34,065 nucleotides of DNA from positions 1 through 34,065 of the forward strand of contig JAJUGS010000009.1 of NCBI GenBank assembly GCA_029265875.1. The letters run 5' to 3'. The notes below the pieces were generated by a model. It made no database searches. It worked only from the letters and a program-made list of their open reading frames with translations, and was not told where the DNA came from. This DNA comes from Prolixibacteraceae bacterium (lineage in GTDB: Bacteria > Bacteroidota > Bacteroidia > Bacteroidales > Prolixibacteraceae). How positions within the stretch are numbered: position 1 is the first letter of the stretch; each line of letters starts with the position of its first letter. Both the position numbers and the translations under genes were made by a program. Positions 7,314 through 15,199 of this stretch are shown here, piece by piece.

Positions 7314-8330
7314 ATGAAAAAATTGAATTTTGCTATGTTGGGAAGAGCCCTGCGCACCATTCCACGGATCACAAAAGAGGAGTGGCAGAATCTAGATATT
7401 GTCTCCCAGTGGCTGATAGCCACACGTTCCGCCGTTTTTATCATGACAGCCCTTGCTGCTGCCATTGGTGGTTTTATGGCACTGATTGCCGGAAATTTCA
7501 ACCTTGCCAATTTTTTGGCTGCACTAATCGGGCTTGTATTTGCCCACGCATCCAACAACCTGCTGAATGACCTTGTGGATTCAAGAAAAGGGGTTGACAA
7601 AGGAAATTATTACCGGTCGTTGTACGGGCCGCAAACGGTTGAGCACGGATTGCTGAGCACAGCGGGAATGATACGCTTTATCAGCGTAACCTTGCTGATT
7701 GCGCTGGCTTGTGGTGTTTTTCTGGTTGCCCGGACCGGCCCCGGTACACTGTACCTGATGCTATTGGGTTTGTTTTTCCTTATTTTCTACACCTGGCCGC
7801 TGAAATACATTGGGTTGGGTGAATTTACGGTAATTGCAGTGTGGGGCCCGTTGATGGTGGGGGGTACCTATTTTGTTACAACGGGTGGTGAATGGAGCTG
7901 GCCGGTGGCCATTGTCGGGCTTGTTTACGCTTTGGGGCCGACCTCGGTGCTTTTCGGAAAACACATCGACAAATCGGAGGCTGACAAAGTAAAACGGGTC
8001 TATACACTCCCGGTTATTCTGGGCGAAAAAGTTTCGAGGTACACAACAATTGTGCTTTGGGTGGTTCAGTATGCATTGGTGGCCTGGCTGATTCTCAGTG
8101 GCTCGATCGGCATTTCATTAGCCATTGTACTTTTGGCCCTTCCTAAATTTTTGTACACTGCTGTGGTATTTTCGCAACCACGCCCAAAAGAAAAGCCCGA
8201 TGGTATTTTAGGCGAAACCTGGCCGCTTTACCTGGTTCATCAGGCATTTCTTTACAACAAACGTTTTGGAATGTTATTCCTGCTGGGATTGATCATCGAT
8301 TTGGTTTTGGTTAAAGCAGGAATTCTTTAA
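7314..8330 (+). CDS. UbiA-family prenyltransferase, MenA-like
   Basis: A polytopic membrane protein of 338 residues with multiple hydrophobic segments (about 40-60, 65-82, 115-135, 145-165, 180-200, 240-275, 310-335). The first Asp-rich prenyl-diphosphate motif is NDLVDSRKGVD (85-95), and a second acidic cluster is DKSEAD (about 219-224). UbiA proteins attach prenyl chains to aromatic acceptors. Menaquinone synthesis (MenA, 1,4-dihydroxy-2-naphthoate as acceptor) is a plausible role in Bacteroidota, and GLGEF followed by GPLMVGGTYF resembles MenA, but heme or other lipid pathways cannot be excluded. No other menaquinone gene is nearby. A strong hairpin terminator follows at 8403-8434. Confidence 0.82.
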   Translation: MKKLNFAMLGRALRTIPRITKEEWQNLDIVSQWLIATRSAVFIMTALAAAIGGFMALIAGNFNLANFLAALIGLVFAHASNNLLNDLVDSRKGVDKGNYYRSLYGPQTVEHGLLSTAGMIRFISVTLLIALACGVFLVARTGPGTLYLMLLGLFFLIFYTWPLKYIGLGEFTVIAVWGPLMVGGTYFVTTGGEWSWPVAIVGLVYALGPTSVLFGKHIDKSEADKVKRVYTLPVILGEKVSRYTTIVLWVVQYALVAWLILSGSIGISLAIVLLALPKFLYTAVVFSQPRPKEKPDGILGETWPLYLVHQAFLYNKRFGMLFLLGLIIDLVLVKAGIL

Positions 8331-8402
8331 CTGGAAAAATCTCACGCGAAAGCGCTGAGACGATTGCGAAATTCAATACAACCAAAATTCGCTGAATGAA
8401 AA

Positions 8403-8434
8403 GGGAACCGTTCTCTTCGGAAAGAACGGTTCTC
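8403..8434. terminator. bidirectional intrinsic terminator
   Basis: A 12-base stem, GGGAACCGTTCT paired with AGAACGGTTCTC (one G-T pair), with an 8-base loop containing TTCG. TTTT follows on the plus strand, and the minus strand reads CCCTTTTC after the stem. It sits between the convergent ends of the prenyltransferase (plus) and lipoprotein (minus) genes, so it can serve both. Confidence 0.9.
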
Positions 8435-8444
8435 TTTTAAACAT

Positions 8445-9173
8445 TTAATTTTCTCCCCAGGTAATTGGTTTTTCTGTAACCGAAACCTCGCTCACATTGT
8501 AATCGCTGTTTGCACTGGTGGCGCCAGCATCATAAGCAATGGCGTTTACCTGGAGAATATAATCTTCTCCGTCAACCGGGGCCTTTAGCCACGAGCCTGA
8601 GCTAGCCGAGCCTGAAATAGTATATTTCAATGTACCTGAACTGACACCAAAGCCACTGAAAACAAGTTTTTGATCTTTATCAAGTAATTTAACAAAGTAG
8701 CCATCTGAACCGGTAACAGCAGCCCATTCAACATTGAGAGTCGCCGGTGAACCAACAAACGTATCTTTTTTAATCAGTGGCACAGGAAGTCCTTCGTAAT
8801 CAAATGCGTCCGTAACTTCCATTACTTCACCATCTTTTGACTTCACCGTAAATTTATAATTTCCTTCTGCGGGTGGAACATCTTTGTAATCAGCGGCAAC
8901 CGGCTCCTTTAAAAATGTGTAAGAAGAACCGGGATATCCCGCCAATGCAATAGTGTCGCTGTTTCCAGGCAAGGCAACACTGGCACTTTCGAGGCTTTGG
9001 TTTCCATACACATAATAAGCAGGGGCCCTTTTCACCACATCATCAATTTTTTTATTGATTACTATAACATCAGCAAAAACTTCGAGCGGAATTTCAGAAT
9101 CGTTGCACGAAACGATTGTCGCACCCGATAACAAAACAAACATTGTTCTTCCTAAAAAATTTCTGACTTTCAT
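8445..9173 (-). CDS. hypothetical lipoprotein
   Basis: A 242-residue protein with a type II signal peptide: basic start, hydrophobic FVLLSGATIV, and a lipobox with Cys 23 (IVSCND). The mature part is rich in Gly, Ser, Val and Asp. It contains two stretches that look like beta-sandwich (fibronectin III-like) modules, roughly 90-135 and 140-230; the second contains VEWAAVTGSDGYFVKLLD, a pattern common in FnIII folds. No catalytic motif was seen. It may be a surface or periplasmic binding protein; the function is unknown. It is a single gene with its own upstream region, which holds two TTTTGT/ACAAAA palindromes. Confidence 0.75.
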   Translation of the reverse strand: MKVRNFLGRTMFVLLSGATIVSCNDSEIPLEVFADVIVINKKIDDVVKRAPAYYVYGNQSLESASVALPGNSDTIALAGYPGSSYTFLKEPVAADYKDVPPAEGNYKFTVKSKDGEVMEVTDAFDYEGLPVPLIKKDTFVGSPATLNVEWAAVTGSDGYFVKLLDKDQKLVFSGFGVSSGTLKYTISGSASSGSWLKAPVDGEDYILQVNAIAYDAGATSANSDYNVSEVSVTEKPITWGEN

Positions 9174-9235
9174 TTTTCTTGAAATGTTTAATTGATCAAA
9201 TTATGTTGTTACTTATTGTAATTCATAAAAGATGA

Positions 9236-9277
9236 TTTTGTTGACAAAAGGTTGCGCGGTTTTGTTTTGTGACAAAA
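9236..9277. promoter_or_regulatory. pair of TTTTGT-ACAAAA palindromes
   Basis: TTTTGTTGACAAAA (9236-9249) and TTTTGTGACAAAA (9265-9277) have the same 6-base half-sites with centres about 29 bases apart. They lie 62-104 bases upstream of the lipoprotein ATG on the minus strand. The repeated half-site suggests an operator pair. The regulator is unknown. Confidence 0.4.
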
Positions 9278-9314
9278 ATTTAGTTCAAACTATCCTGTCT
9301 ATCAACGATTAATT

Positions 9315-12300
9315 TTAGTTGTTTTTTACAAACTCCAAAATGTTTTTCAGCAGATAATCGGCGGTTTCGATGTTGGGGATGTTGGTAAAACTCAGGGTAA
9401 GTTTGTTGTTGAGTTCTTTCATTTTTCCATTGCCGGTTTTGTGAACATATTGCACGATCTTCATAAATTCAGAAGAACTGTAAAACTTCGATTGCTGGTC
9501 GGCAATAAAATAGCAAATCATGGTTTTGTTTTTCAATACCAGTTTTTCCATTCCCAGTTCGATGGCTTTCCACCTGAGCTGCACTACTTCCAGCAATTCG
9601 GCGCTTTCGCGGGGCATTTTACCAAACCGGTCAACCAGCCCGGCTTTGAATTTATTCAGTTGGTCTTCGTTTTCAATGCTGTCGAGTTCGCGGTAGAGCA
9701 ACATGCGTTCCGAAGTACCCGAAATATAACTGTCGGGGAAAAGCAGTTCCATGTCGGTGTCCACCTGGCAATCGTTTACATAGTTTACTTTCAGGAAAGC
9801 CTGCGACTGTTTCTGGTCTTCCTCTTCAAACAATCCGGCAAATTCTTCCTGTTTTAATTCCTGCACGGCTTCGTTCAAAATGCGGTGGTAGGTTTCGAAC
9901 CCGATGTCGGCAATAAAACCACTTTGCTCGGCGCCTAGCATGTTTCCGGCACCGCGGATGTCGAGGTCCTGCATGGCAATATTGAACCCGCTGCCCAAAT
10001 CGGCAAACTCCTCGATGGCTTTCAGACGGCGGCGTGCTTCGGCATTCACCAGCGACAGCGGTGGCGCAATGAGGTAACAAAACGCTTTTTTGTTCGAACG
10101 CCCAACCCTGCCCCGTAACTGGTGCAAATCGCTCAACCCGAAATTTTCGGCATGGTTGATAATGATTGTATTGGCATTCGGAATATCAAGACCCGATTCG
10201 ATGATGGTAGTGGCAATCAGCACGTCAAACTGGCCGTTGATAAAATCGAGCATCACTTTTTCGAGTTTGTGGCCATCCATTTGTCCGTGCCCGACACCGG
10301 TTTTTACACCCGGCACAATTTTGCGGATGGTGTCTTCCACCTCGTAAATATTGCTTACCCGGTTGTGGATAAAGAAAACCTGTCCGCCGCGCTCCATCTC
10401 GTAAGTAATGGCTTCGCGGATAAGCTGCTCGTTAAAACTGTGCACTTCGGTGGTGATGGGAATGCGGTTGGGTGGGGGAGTTTGAATGATGGAAAGGTCG
10501 CGGGCGCCCATCAGCGAAAACTGCAGGGTACGTGGAATCGGGGTGGCTGTAAGCGTCAGCGTGTCCACATTCACTTTCATCTGTTTCAGTTTTTCCTTTA
10601 CCGAAACGCCAAATTTCTGCTCCTCGTCAATCACCAGCAAACCCAGGTTTTTAAACTTCACATCGGCACTCACCAGCCGGTGTGTGCCAATCAGAATGTC
10701 GATTTTTCCGTCGGCGAGTTTCTTTAATATTTCCTTTATTTCTGAAGTCGATTTTAAACGGCTGACATATTCAATGGTGGCCGGAAAATTTTTCAACCGT
10801 TCCGAAAAAGTTTTGTAATGCTGCAGCGCCAGAATGGTGGTGGGTACCAGTACTGCCACCTGTTTACTGTCGGCCACGGCTTTAAAAGCCGCACGAATCG
10901 CCACTTCCGTTTTGCCAAAACCCACGTCGCCGCACACCAGCCTGTCCATCGGAATCTGTTTTTCCATGTCGGCTTTTACCGCGGTGGTGGCTTTTTCCTG
11001 GTCGGGCGTGTCTTCATAAATAAACGACGCTTCAAGTTCGCGCTGCATATACGTGTCGGGCGAAAAGGCAAACCCCGTTTCGCTCCGGCGGCGGGCGTAC
11101 AACGCAATCAGTTCCTTCGCAATGTCCTTGACTTTTGCTTTTGTACGGTTTTTCAGGTTCTGCCATGCGCCGCTGCCCAGCTTGCTGATGTTGGGTTCGG
11201 TTCCCTCTTTTCCCTTAAATTTTGAAATGCGGTGCAGCGAATGGATGCTCACCAGCAGCGAGTCGTTGTCTTTGTAAACCAAACGCACTGCTTCCTGCAT
11301 TTTGCCGTTCACCTCGGTTTTCACCAGCCCGGCAAACTTCCCGATCCCGTGGTCGATGTGCACCACGTAATCGCCCTGGTGCAGCATGCCCAGCTCTTTC
11401 AGCGAAATGGCCTCGTGTTCGGCTTTCCGGTTTTTCAGGTTGAAACGGTGGTAACGTTCAAAAATCTGGTGGTCGGTAAAACAGCAGATTTTCAGGTCGT
11501 GGTCGATAAAACCTTCGTGCAGGATAAACTGAACCGGCGTAAATTTCACCGACGATTTGATCTCGTTGAAGATGGCCTTCAACCGTTCAATCTGTTTTTC
11601 CTGGTTCGAAAGTATGTAAATATCGTAGCCGTTGTTGCCCGATGTTTCGAGGTTTTCGGCCAGCAGTTCAAAGTTCTTGTTGAAAACGGGTTGCCGCGCG
11701 TTGCTGAACGGGATGATGGCAATGGGCGTAAAAGCGAGGTCGGAACCCAAATCAAAAACCGTATAATTTTTCAGTGTGGCTTTGATTTCGCTGCCTGAAA
11801 CCAGTTCCTGTTTTATCTTTTCCTCGTCGGGACTTTCGACCACCAAATGTTTGTAAACGCCCGAAATGTGTTCGATAAACTGGTTGAGGTCGCTGCCAAA
11901 CCAGAGGCTGTTTTTGTGAAACTCCGGGAACGAAATACGCACCCCTTCCATCTGGCTGTCCTGGATGTTGGGGACGATGGTCACCTGGTCGATAACCTCT
12001 TTTGAAATCTGTGTATCGATGTGAAAAGTGCGCAGTGACTCCACCTCGTCGCCAAAAAAATCAAGCCGGAACGGGTCTTCCGCTGAATAGGAAAAAATAT
12101 CGACAATGCTTCCTCGCACCGAAAACTGGCCGGGTTGATAGACATAATCCACCCGCTCAAAACCATATTCATACAAAAATTCGTTGAGGAAACCCGATGA
12201 AAGTTTGTCGCCTTTTGTAACCTGCAGCGTGTTTTTCTGCAAAATATCGGGCGCCACTACTTTTTCGACGAGCGCCTCGGGGTAAGTAACCACCAGCAGT

Positions 12301-12656
12301 TGTTCTTTCTGCTGCGAAATGCGGTTGAGCACCTCGGTGCGCTGCACAATGTTCTCCTGCTCGGCCTGCCCGAACTGCACCGACCGTTTAAACGACGATG
12401 GATAAAACAATGTGTTGGCTTCTAAACCGAGGTTGTTGAGGTCGTCGAAAAAATAGGCGGCTTCTTCGCGGTCGTTGAGCAGCACCGTAATGTTTTTGCC
12501 CGAACGGACAAACAGGTTGGCGAGCAGCAGGGTTTTGGCAGAGCCAATCAATCCCTTCAGGTGAATCTTTTCACCCGGGGGGACATCGGTCCATTTCAGC
12601 ACTTCGCCAAATTTCCGGTGCCCCTGGAAAATCTTTAGTATCTGCTTTGGTTGCAA
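9315..12656 (-). CDS. mfd: transcription-repair coupling factor
   Basis: Mfd (1113 residues, normal size) removes RNA polymerase stalled at DNA lesions and recruits UvrA for nucleotide excision repair. The UvrB-like N-terminal domain occupies about 1-350. The RNA-polymerase-interacting CarD-like domain starts near 424 (HQGDYVVHIDHGIGKF). The helicase core has Walker A GDVGFGKTE near 577, the DEEQ box near 677, an SF2 motif V/VI region TTIIESGLDIPN and QLRGRVGRS, and the TRCF C-terminal domain beyond about 960. The track start is a TTG at 12656. The next upstream in-frame stop is only 13 codons away and no ATG exists in that stretch, so TTG (or a nearby ATT) is the likely start. A TATCTTTG -7 box lies 16 bases upstream. 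Confidence 0.97.
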   Translation of the reverse strand: MQPKQILKIFQGHRKFGEVLKWTDVPPGEKIHLKGLIGSAKTLLLANLFVRSGKNITVLLNDREEAAYFFDDLNNLGLEANTLFYPSSFKRSVQFGQAEQENIVQRTEVLNRISQQKEQLLVVTYPEALVEKVVAPDILQKNTLQVTKGDKLSSGFLNEFLYEYGFERVDYVYQPGQFSVRGSIVDIFSYSAEDPFRLDFFGDEVESLRTFHIDTQISKEVIDQVTIVPNIQDSQMEGVRISFPEFHKNSLWFGSDLNQFIEHISGVYKHLVVESPDEEKIKQELVSGSEIKATLKNYTVFDLGSDLAFTPIAIIPFSNARQPVFNKNFELLAENLETSGNNGYDIYILSNQEKQIERLKAIFNEIKSSVKFTPVQFILHEGFIDHDLKICCFTDHQIFERYHRFNLKNRKAEHEAISLKELGMLHQGDYVVHIDHGIGKFAGLVKTEVNGKMQEAVRLVYKDNDSLLVSIHSLHRISKFKGKEGTEPNISKLGSGAWQNLKNRTKAKVKDIAKELIALYARRRSETGFAFSPDTYMQRELEASFIYEDTPDQEKATTAVKADMEKQIPMDRLVCGDVGFGKTEVAIRAAFKAVADSKQVAVLVPTTILALQHYKTFSERLKNFPATIEYVSRLKSTSEIKEILKKLADGKIDILIGTHRLVSADVKFKNLGLLVIDEEQKFGVSVKEKLKQMKVNVDTLTLTATPIPRTLQFSLMGARDLSIIQTPPPNRIPITTEVHSFNEQLIREAITYEMERGGQVFFIHNRVSNIYEVEDTIRKIVPGVKTGVGHGQMDGHKLEKVMLDFINGQFDVLIATTIIESGLDIPNANTIIINHAENFGLSDLHQLRGRVGRSNKKAFCYLIAPPLSLVNAEARRRLKAIEEFADLGSGFNIAMQDLDIRGAGNMLGAEQSGFIADIGFETYHRILNEAVQELKQEEFAGLFEEEDQKQSQAFLKVNYVNDCQVDTDMELLFPDSYISGTSERMLLYRELDSIENEDQLNKFKAGLVDRFGKMPRESAELLEVVQLRWKAIELGMEKLVLKNKTMICYFIADQQSKFYSSSEFMKIVQYVHKTGNGKMKELNNKLTLSFTNIPNIETADYLLKNILEFVKNN

Positions 12657-12672
12657 ACCCTGAATTTTGCGG

Positions 12673-12680
12673 CAAAGATA
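12673..12680 (-). promoter_or_regulatory. -7 promoter element for mfd
   Basis: Read on the minus strand, TATCTTTG matches the Bacteroidota TAnnTTTG -7 box exactly. A T-run lies where a -33 TTTG would be expected, so that half is only a partial match. It predicts a very short leader before the TTG start of mfd at 12656. Confidence 0.5.
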
Positions 12681-12749
12681 AAACTTATTGCCTTAAAAAA
12701 ATGCCAGTGAGCTTGTCTCTTGGTGCAAACGAGAGATAGCGGGGCCTCA

Positions 12750-12927
12750 CTTACTGAAAATTTTTGTCTCCTTGTAACCATATGACCCGAACTTGCTGAA
12801 AATATCGGTCTCCTTGTAACCTGATGACCAGCACCTGTTGAAAATATCGGCGTACTTGTTACCAGGTGACCCGAACTTGTTAAGAATATTGGCATCCTTG
12901 TAGGTGTGCACCCCGTCCTTGTTAAAC
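12750..12927. repeat. 42-bp tandem repeat array
   Basis: Four consecutive 42-base units start at 12750, 12792, 12834 and 12876, followed by a partial fifth (CTTGTTAAAC) from 12918. Shared blocks are CTTGYTGAAAATAT, CCTTGTAACC and TGACCCGAA. The units are diverged, the fourth most of all. The array fills most of the 309-bp gap between the peroxiredoxin gene and mfd, and read on the minus strand it gives a 14-residue periodic peptide (GHLVTSTPIF, GHQVTRRPIF, GHMVTRRQKF). The last unit joins a hairpin, CCTTGTTAAA (12917-12926) with TTTAACAAGG (12942-12951). Confidence 0.9.
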
Positions 12928-12965
12928 TGGACGCGAAAAATTTTAACAAGGGTGTTAAAGAAAAA

Positions 12966-13523
12966 TCACTTGGTTTTTTTCAGAAACGCCAGCACAGCCT
13001 CGGCATCTTTGGCGGCATCCACCTGTTCGTTTTTATAAACGATATTGCCTTTTTTGTCGATGATAAAAGTCCAGCGACTGGCGGTGGCGCCACGGATGAG
13101 GTCGTAACTTTTACCCTCAATTTCGCGGGTGATGGTTCCACCATCTTTCACCGGCACACCAAATGATTTGGCAATTTCGCCCTTTTCATCGGACAACAGT
13201 GTAAAATTCAGGTTTTCAGCTTTTTTGAAAAGTTTCAGCCCTTCAGGGTTGTCGCCACTGACGCCCACCACCACTGCGTCTGCAGATTCAATGGCAGGTT
13301 GAGCATCCCGGTAGGCACAGGCCTGTTTGGTGCAACCGCCTGTCATGGCTGCCGGGTAAAAATAAACCACCACGTTTTTCTTTCCAATGTAATCGGCCAG
13401 TTTCCAGGTTGAACCTTCATCGGTTTTGGCAGTAAAAACCGGCGCTTTGTCGCCCACTGCAACCTGAGCAAAAGCGCTGTAAGCAAAAAAAACAGTTACC
13501 AGAAAGGAGAATATTGTTTTCAT
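12966..13523 (-). CDS. exported PrxQ/BCP-type peroxiredoxin
   Basis: A 185-residue thiol peroxidase that reduces hydroperoxides with electrons from a thioredoxin-like partner. A signal peptide (TIFSLLV-like core, cleavage after FAQ near residue 20) places it in the periplasm, unlike the usual cytoplasmic BCP. The active site is PAAMTGGC with peroxidatic Cys 64 and Thr 61. The resolving Cys 69 follows in CTKQAC, the spacing typical of PrxQ. A conserved Arg is seen in ATASRWTF. The protein is complete. Its upstream region is shared with the divergent zinc-ribbon gene and contains a hairpin array. The tandem repeat array lies downstream. Confidence 0.93.
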   Translation of the reverse strand: MKTIFSFLVTVFFAYSAFAQVAVGDKAPVFTAKTDEGSTWKLADYIGKKNVVVYFYPAAMTGGCTKQACAYRDAQPAIESADAVVVGVSGDNPEGLKLFKKAENLNFTLLSDEKGEIAKSFGVPVKDGGTITREIEGKSYDLIRGATASRWTFIIDKKGNIVYKNEQVDAAKDAEAVLAFLKKTK

Positions 13524-13620
13524 ATTTCAGTGTTTTATATTTGAAAACAGGAAAGTACAACCAAAAGTTTCAATTTCGTTGTTGAATTTTACGCCTTTAA
13601 AAACTAATTCTATTTCTGTC

Positions 13621-13821
13621 GGGCTGAAAGTCCGGATGATTTCAGCCCAATGCGGCTTCCGATAGCTATCGGAAGCCGCATTGGGAGATGATTTACAGGG
13701 AGATTTAGCGCCCTGTAAGGGCAATTTATTCTTTCTAACCTGGGCATTCAGCCCGAAATTCTATTTTATCAATCAACCCAGGGCGTTGCCCCGTGCTCAA
13801 TTTATTAAGCCTTTCAGGCTT
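13621..13821. repeat. REP-like hairpin array with a 40-bp perfect palindrome
   Basis: Six inverted repeats follow each other: GGGCTGAAA/TTTCAGCCC (13621-13648, 10-base loop); a perfect 40-bp palindrome at 13646-13685 centred on CCGATAGCTATCGG; TTACAGGG/CCCTGTAA (13693-13718, 10-base loop); GGGC/GCCC (13742-13754); GGGCGTTGCCC (13781-13791); and AAGCCT/AGGCTT (13807-13821). AATTTATT recurs between modules. Apart from this block, the 389-bp region 13524-13912 between the divergent peroxiredoxin and zinc-ribbon genes shows no credible gene; the short ORFs listed there are translations of the repeat. Confidence 0.85.
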
Positions 13822-13912
13822 TTCACTTGCAGCCAGAAAATTTTTGTTTTCTGCTTTAAAACATTCTGTTTCAGCCAGATTTTTCCCTATTTTTAAAGCA
13901 AGCTGAAAAAAT

Positions 13913-14323
13913 ATGGGACACGCATACAATTACCGGTGCAGCAACTGCGGATTTGAACAGGATTTTAACCTGGGTCACGGTTTTTTGGTCCACTCGCAGC
14001 CGCTGAATGATTACCTCGAGCAGAACCGGAAGCTGTTTCATTACAAAACGCACAGTGTTTTACAGCGACTGGCTGCCAACAATAACCAGCTTTACCTGAA
14101 ATCGGGTTTCCAGGTTTACAAATGTCCTAAATGCCTGACTTTATATGACAAAAAAGAGGTGGTGGTTTACAGCGACGAAAAACCTGTTTACCGCAGTGAA
14201 TTTCGCTGCACCAGTTGCCGCGCAAGGCTGAAACTCACCAATATTCACCGGTTACGCAAAGCCGACTGCCCGAAATGTGGCCAGCGCACTTTTCAGAAAA
14301 TAAAACCCAATACGTTGCTTTAG
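13913..14323 (+). CDS. four-CxxC zinc-ribbon protein of unknown function
   Basis: A 136-residue cytoplasmic protein with four Cys pairs: CSNC (9-12), CPKC (71-74), CTSC (99-102) and CPKC (119-122). These probably form two zinc sites (inference from spacing). The segment between pairs one and two (13-70) is helical and polar, and no enzymatic motif is seen. Zinc ribbons of this kind act in nucleic-acid or protein binding, but nothing here says which. It is a lone plus-strand gene whose stop abuts the convergent minus-strand gene (stop at 14324). The start ATG at 13913 gives MGHAYNYRCSNCG, a usual opening for small zinc-ribbon proteins. Confidence 0.75.
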   Translation: MGHAYNYRCSNCGFEQDFNLGHGFLVHSQPLNDYLEQNRKLFHYKTHSVLQRLAANNNQLYLKSGFQVYKCPKCLTLYDKKEVVVYSDEKPVYRSEFRCTSCRARLKLTNIHRLRKADCPKCGQRTFQKIKPNTLL

Positions 14324-15199
14324 TTAAAAATCGGTGGCCTTGCCAGCTGCGAGGTTGGCAAAAAGCGTGTTTTGCGGAAAACGCCGGTTCAGTGTCTGGA
14401 AATGAATTTTTCCCTTTTGCGGTTCTTTCTCAATTTTGGTGTAAATGCGCCCCAGAAAATAGTGTGCCTCCGACGAAACTATCCAATCGCTGTCGGCAGC
14501 CAGTTGATGCAGCTTTTTTAAACAGGCCTGTTTTTCTGCCTCATCCCCGAAAACCGAACCGGCTTCGTTACTGTATTGCAGCAGCAAAACAAACACCGAA
14601 AGCAATTTCCGCTGGTTGTCCGGCAGAAGCACCGGGGTTTTCTGCACTACTTCCAGTTGGTCTTCCACTTCGCCTTTCAGAAAAAACGCTTTCGCATAAT
14701 TTTTCCGTTTTACTTCGAAACGCATTTTGTACGAAAGCCAGATGAGCCGGTTGATTTCATCGTAAGCTGAATTTTTGTTTTGTTTTGAAAACCAGTTCAG
14801 CGTGGTACTCAGCTTTTCTTCATCGGATTCCGTTTTGCTGATGCTGTATTTCCACCAAAAAAGGTCGAGTTTTAAAACCTGGTAATAAAAAGAATGGTTT
14901 TGAAAGTCATCGCTTCCAAGCATTTTCTCTGCTTCATTAAAACGAGTATTGTAAATGAGTGTGAAAACCTGTATAACTTGCGAGTCGGGCTGAGCATTCA
15001 AAGAAGATTTATTGTGCACAACGAAAGCTTCATCAATGCTGTCATTTCGACGAGTGTGCGAGGAGAAATCTCCTCCAACAGAAAGATCTCTCCTATCGTC
15101 GGGATGACAACACAAGAGAAACTTGTCATTGAATGCCAAAACATTGAAAGACAAAAAATGGGCGAATAAGAGGAATATTGAAATAAGGATATTTTTCAA
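14324..15199 (-). CDS. hypothetical exported protein with embedded repeat element
   Basis: A 291-residue frame with a signal peptide (ILISIFLLFAHFLSFNVLA). After it comes a strange Asp/Arg-rich insert, CCHPDDRRDLSVGGDF...RRNDS, encoded entirely by a 70-bp inverted-repeat element (15040-15109). The rest (about 75-291) is helical, with pattern hints of TPR/SEL1-like helical pairs (FNEAEKML, YFLGRIYTKIEKEPQKGKIHF), and has no catalytic motif. The start is a TTG at 15199 overlapping the TGA of the elaA-like gene by 4 bases, which suggests translational coupling; no ATG occurs before residue 94. The signal peptide directly after the TTG supports this start. The insert keeps the frame open. Whether the product still works is unclear. 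Confidence 0.65.
   Translation of the reverse strand: MKNILISIFLLFAHFLSFNVLAFNDKFLLCCHPDDRRDLSVGGDFSSHTRRNDSIDEAFVVHNKSSLNAQPDSQVIQVFTLIYNTRFNEAEKMLGSDDFQNHSFYYQVLKLDLFWWKYSISKTESDEEKLSTTLNWFSKQNKNSAYDEINRLIWLSYKMRFEVKRKNYAKAFFLKGEVEDQLEVVQKTPVLLPDNQRKLLSVFVLLLQYSNEAGSVFGDEAEKQACLKKLHQLAADSDWIVSSEAHYFLGRIYTKIEKEPQKGKIHFQTLNRRFPQNTLFANLAAGKATDF
15040..15109. repeat. 70-bp inverted-repeat element inside a coding sequence
   Basis: The ends TGTCATTTCGACGA (15040-15053) and TCGTCGGGATGACA (15096-15109) pair at 12 of 14 positions, the other two being T-G pairs. An inner hairpin is GAGGAG-AAAT-CTCCTC (15060-15075). From memory, elements with these ends are common dispersed repeats in Bacteroidota genomes. 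No transposase is present, so it would be a non-autonomous or REP/MITE-like element. Confidence 0.85.

Noticed and set aside
12750-12927. CRISPR array
   Set aside because: The units are directly adjacent and 42 bases long without unique spacers of regular size, and no cas gene is nearby.
12635-12949. 104-residue minus-strand ORF overlapping the mfd start
   Set aside because: It starts at a TTG, is mostly the translation of the 42-bp tandem array, and overlaps mfd in another frame. Kept only as a repeat.
13527-13929. Several short ORFs (13527-13724, 13681-13896, 13735-13929)
   Set aside because: They are readings of the hairpin array and resemble spurious proteins predicted from such repeats.
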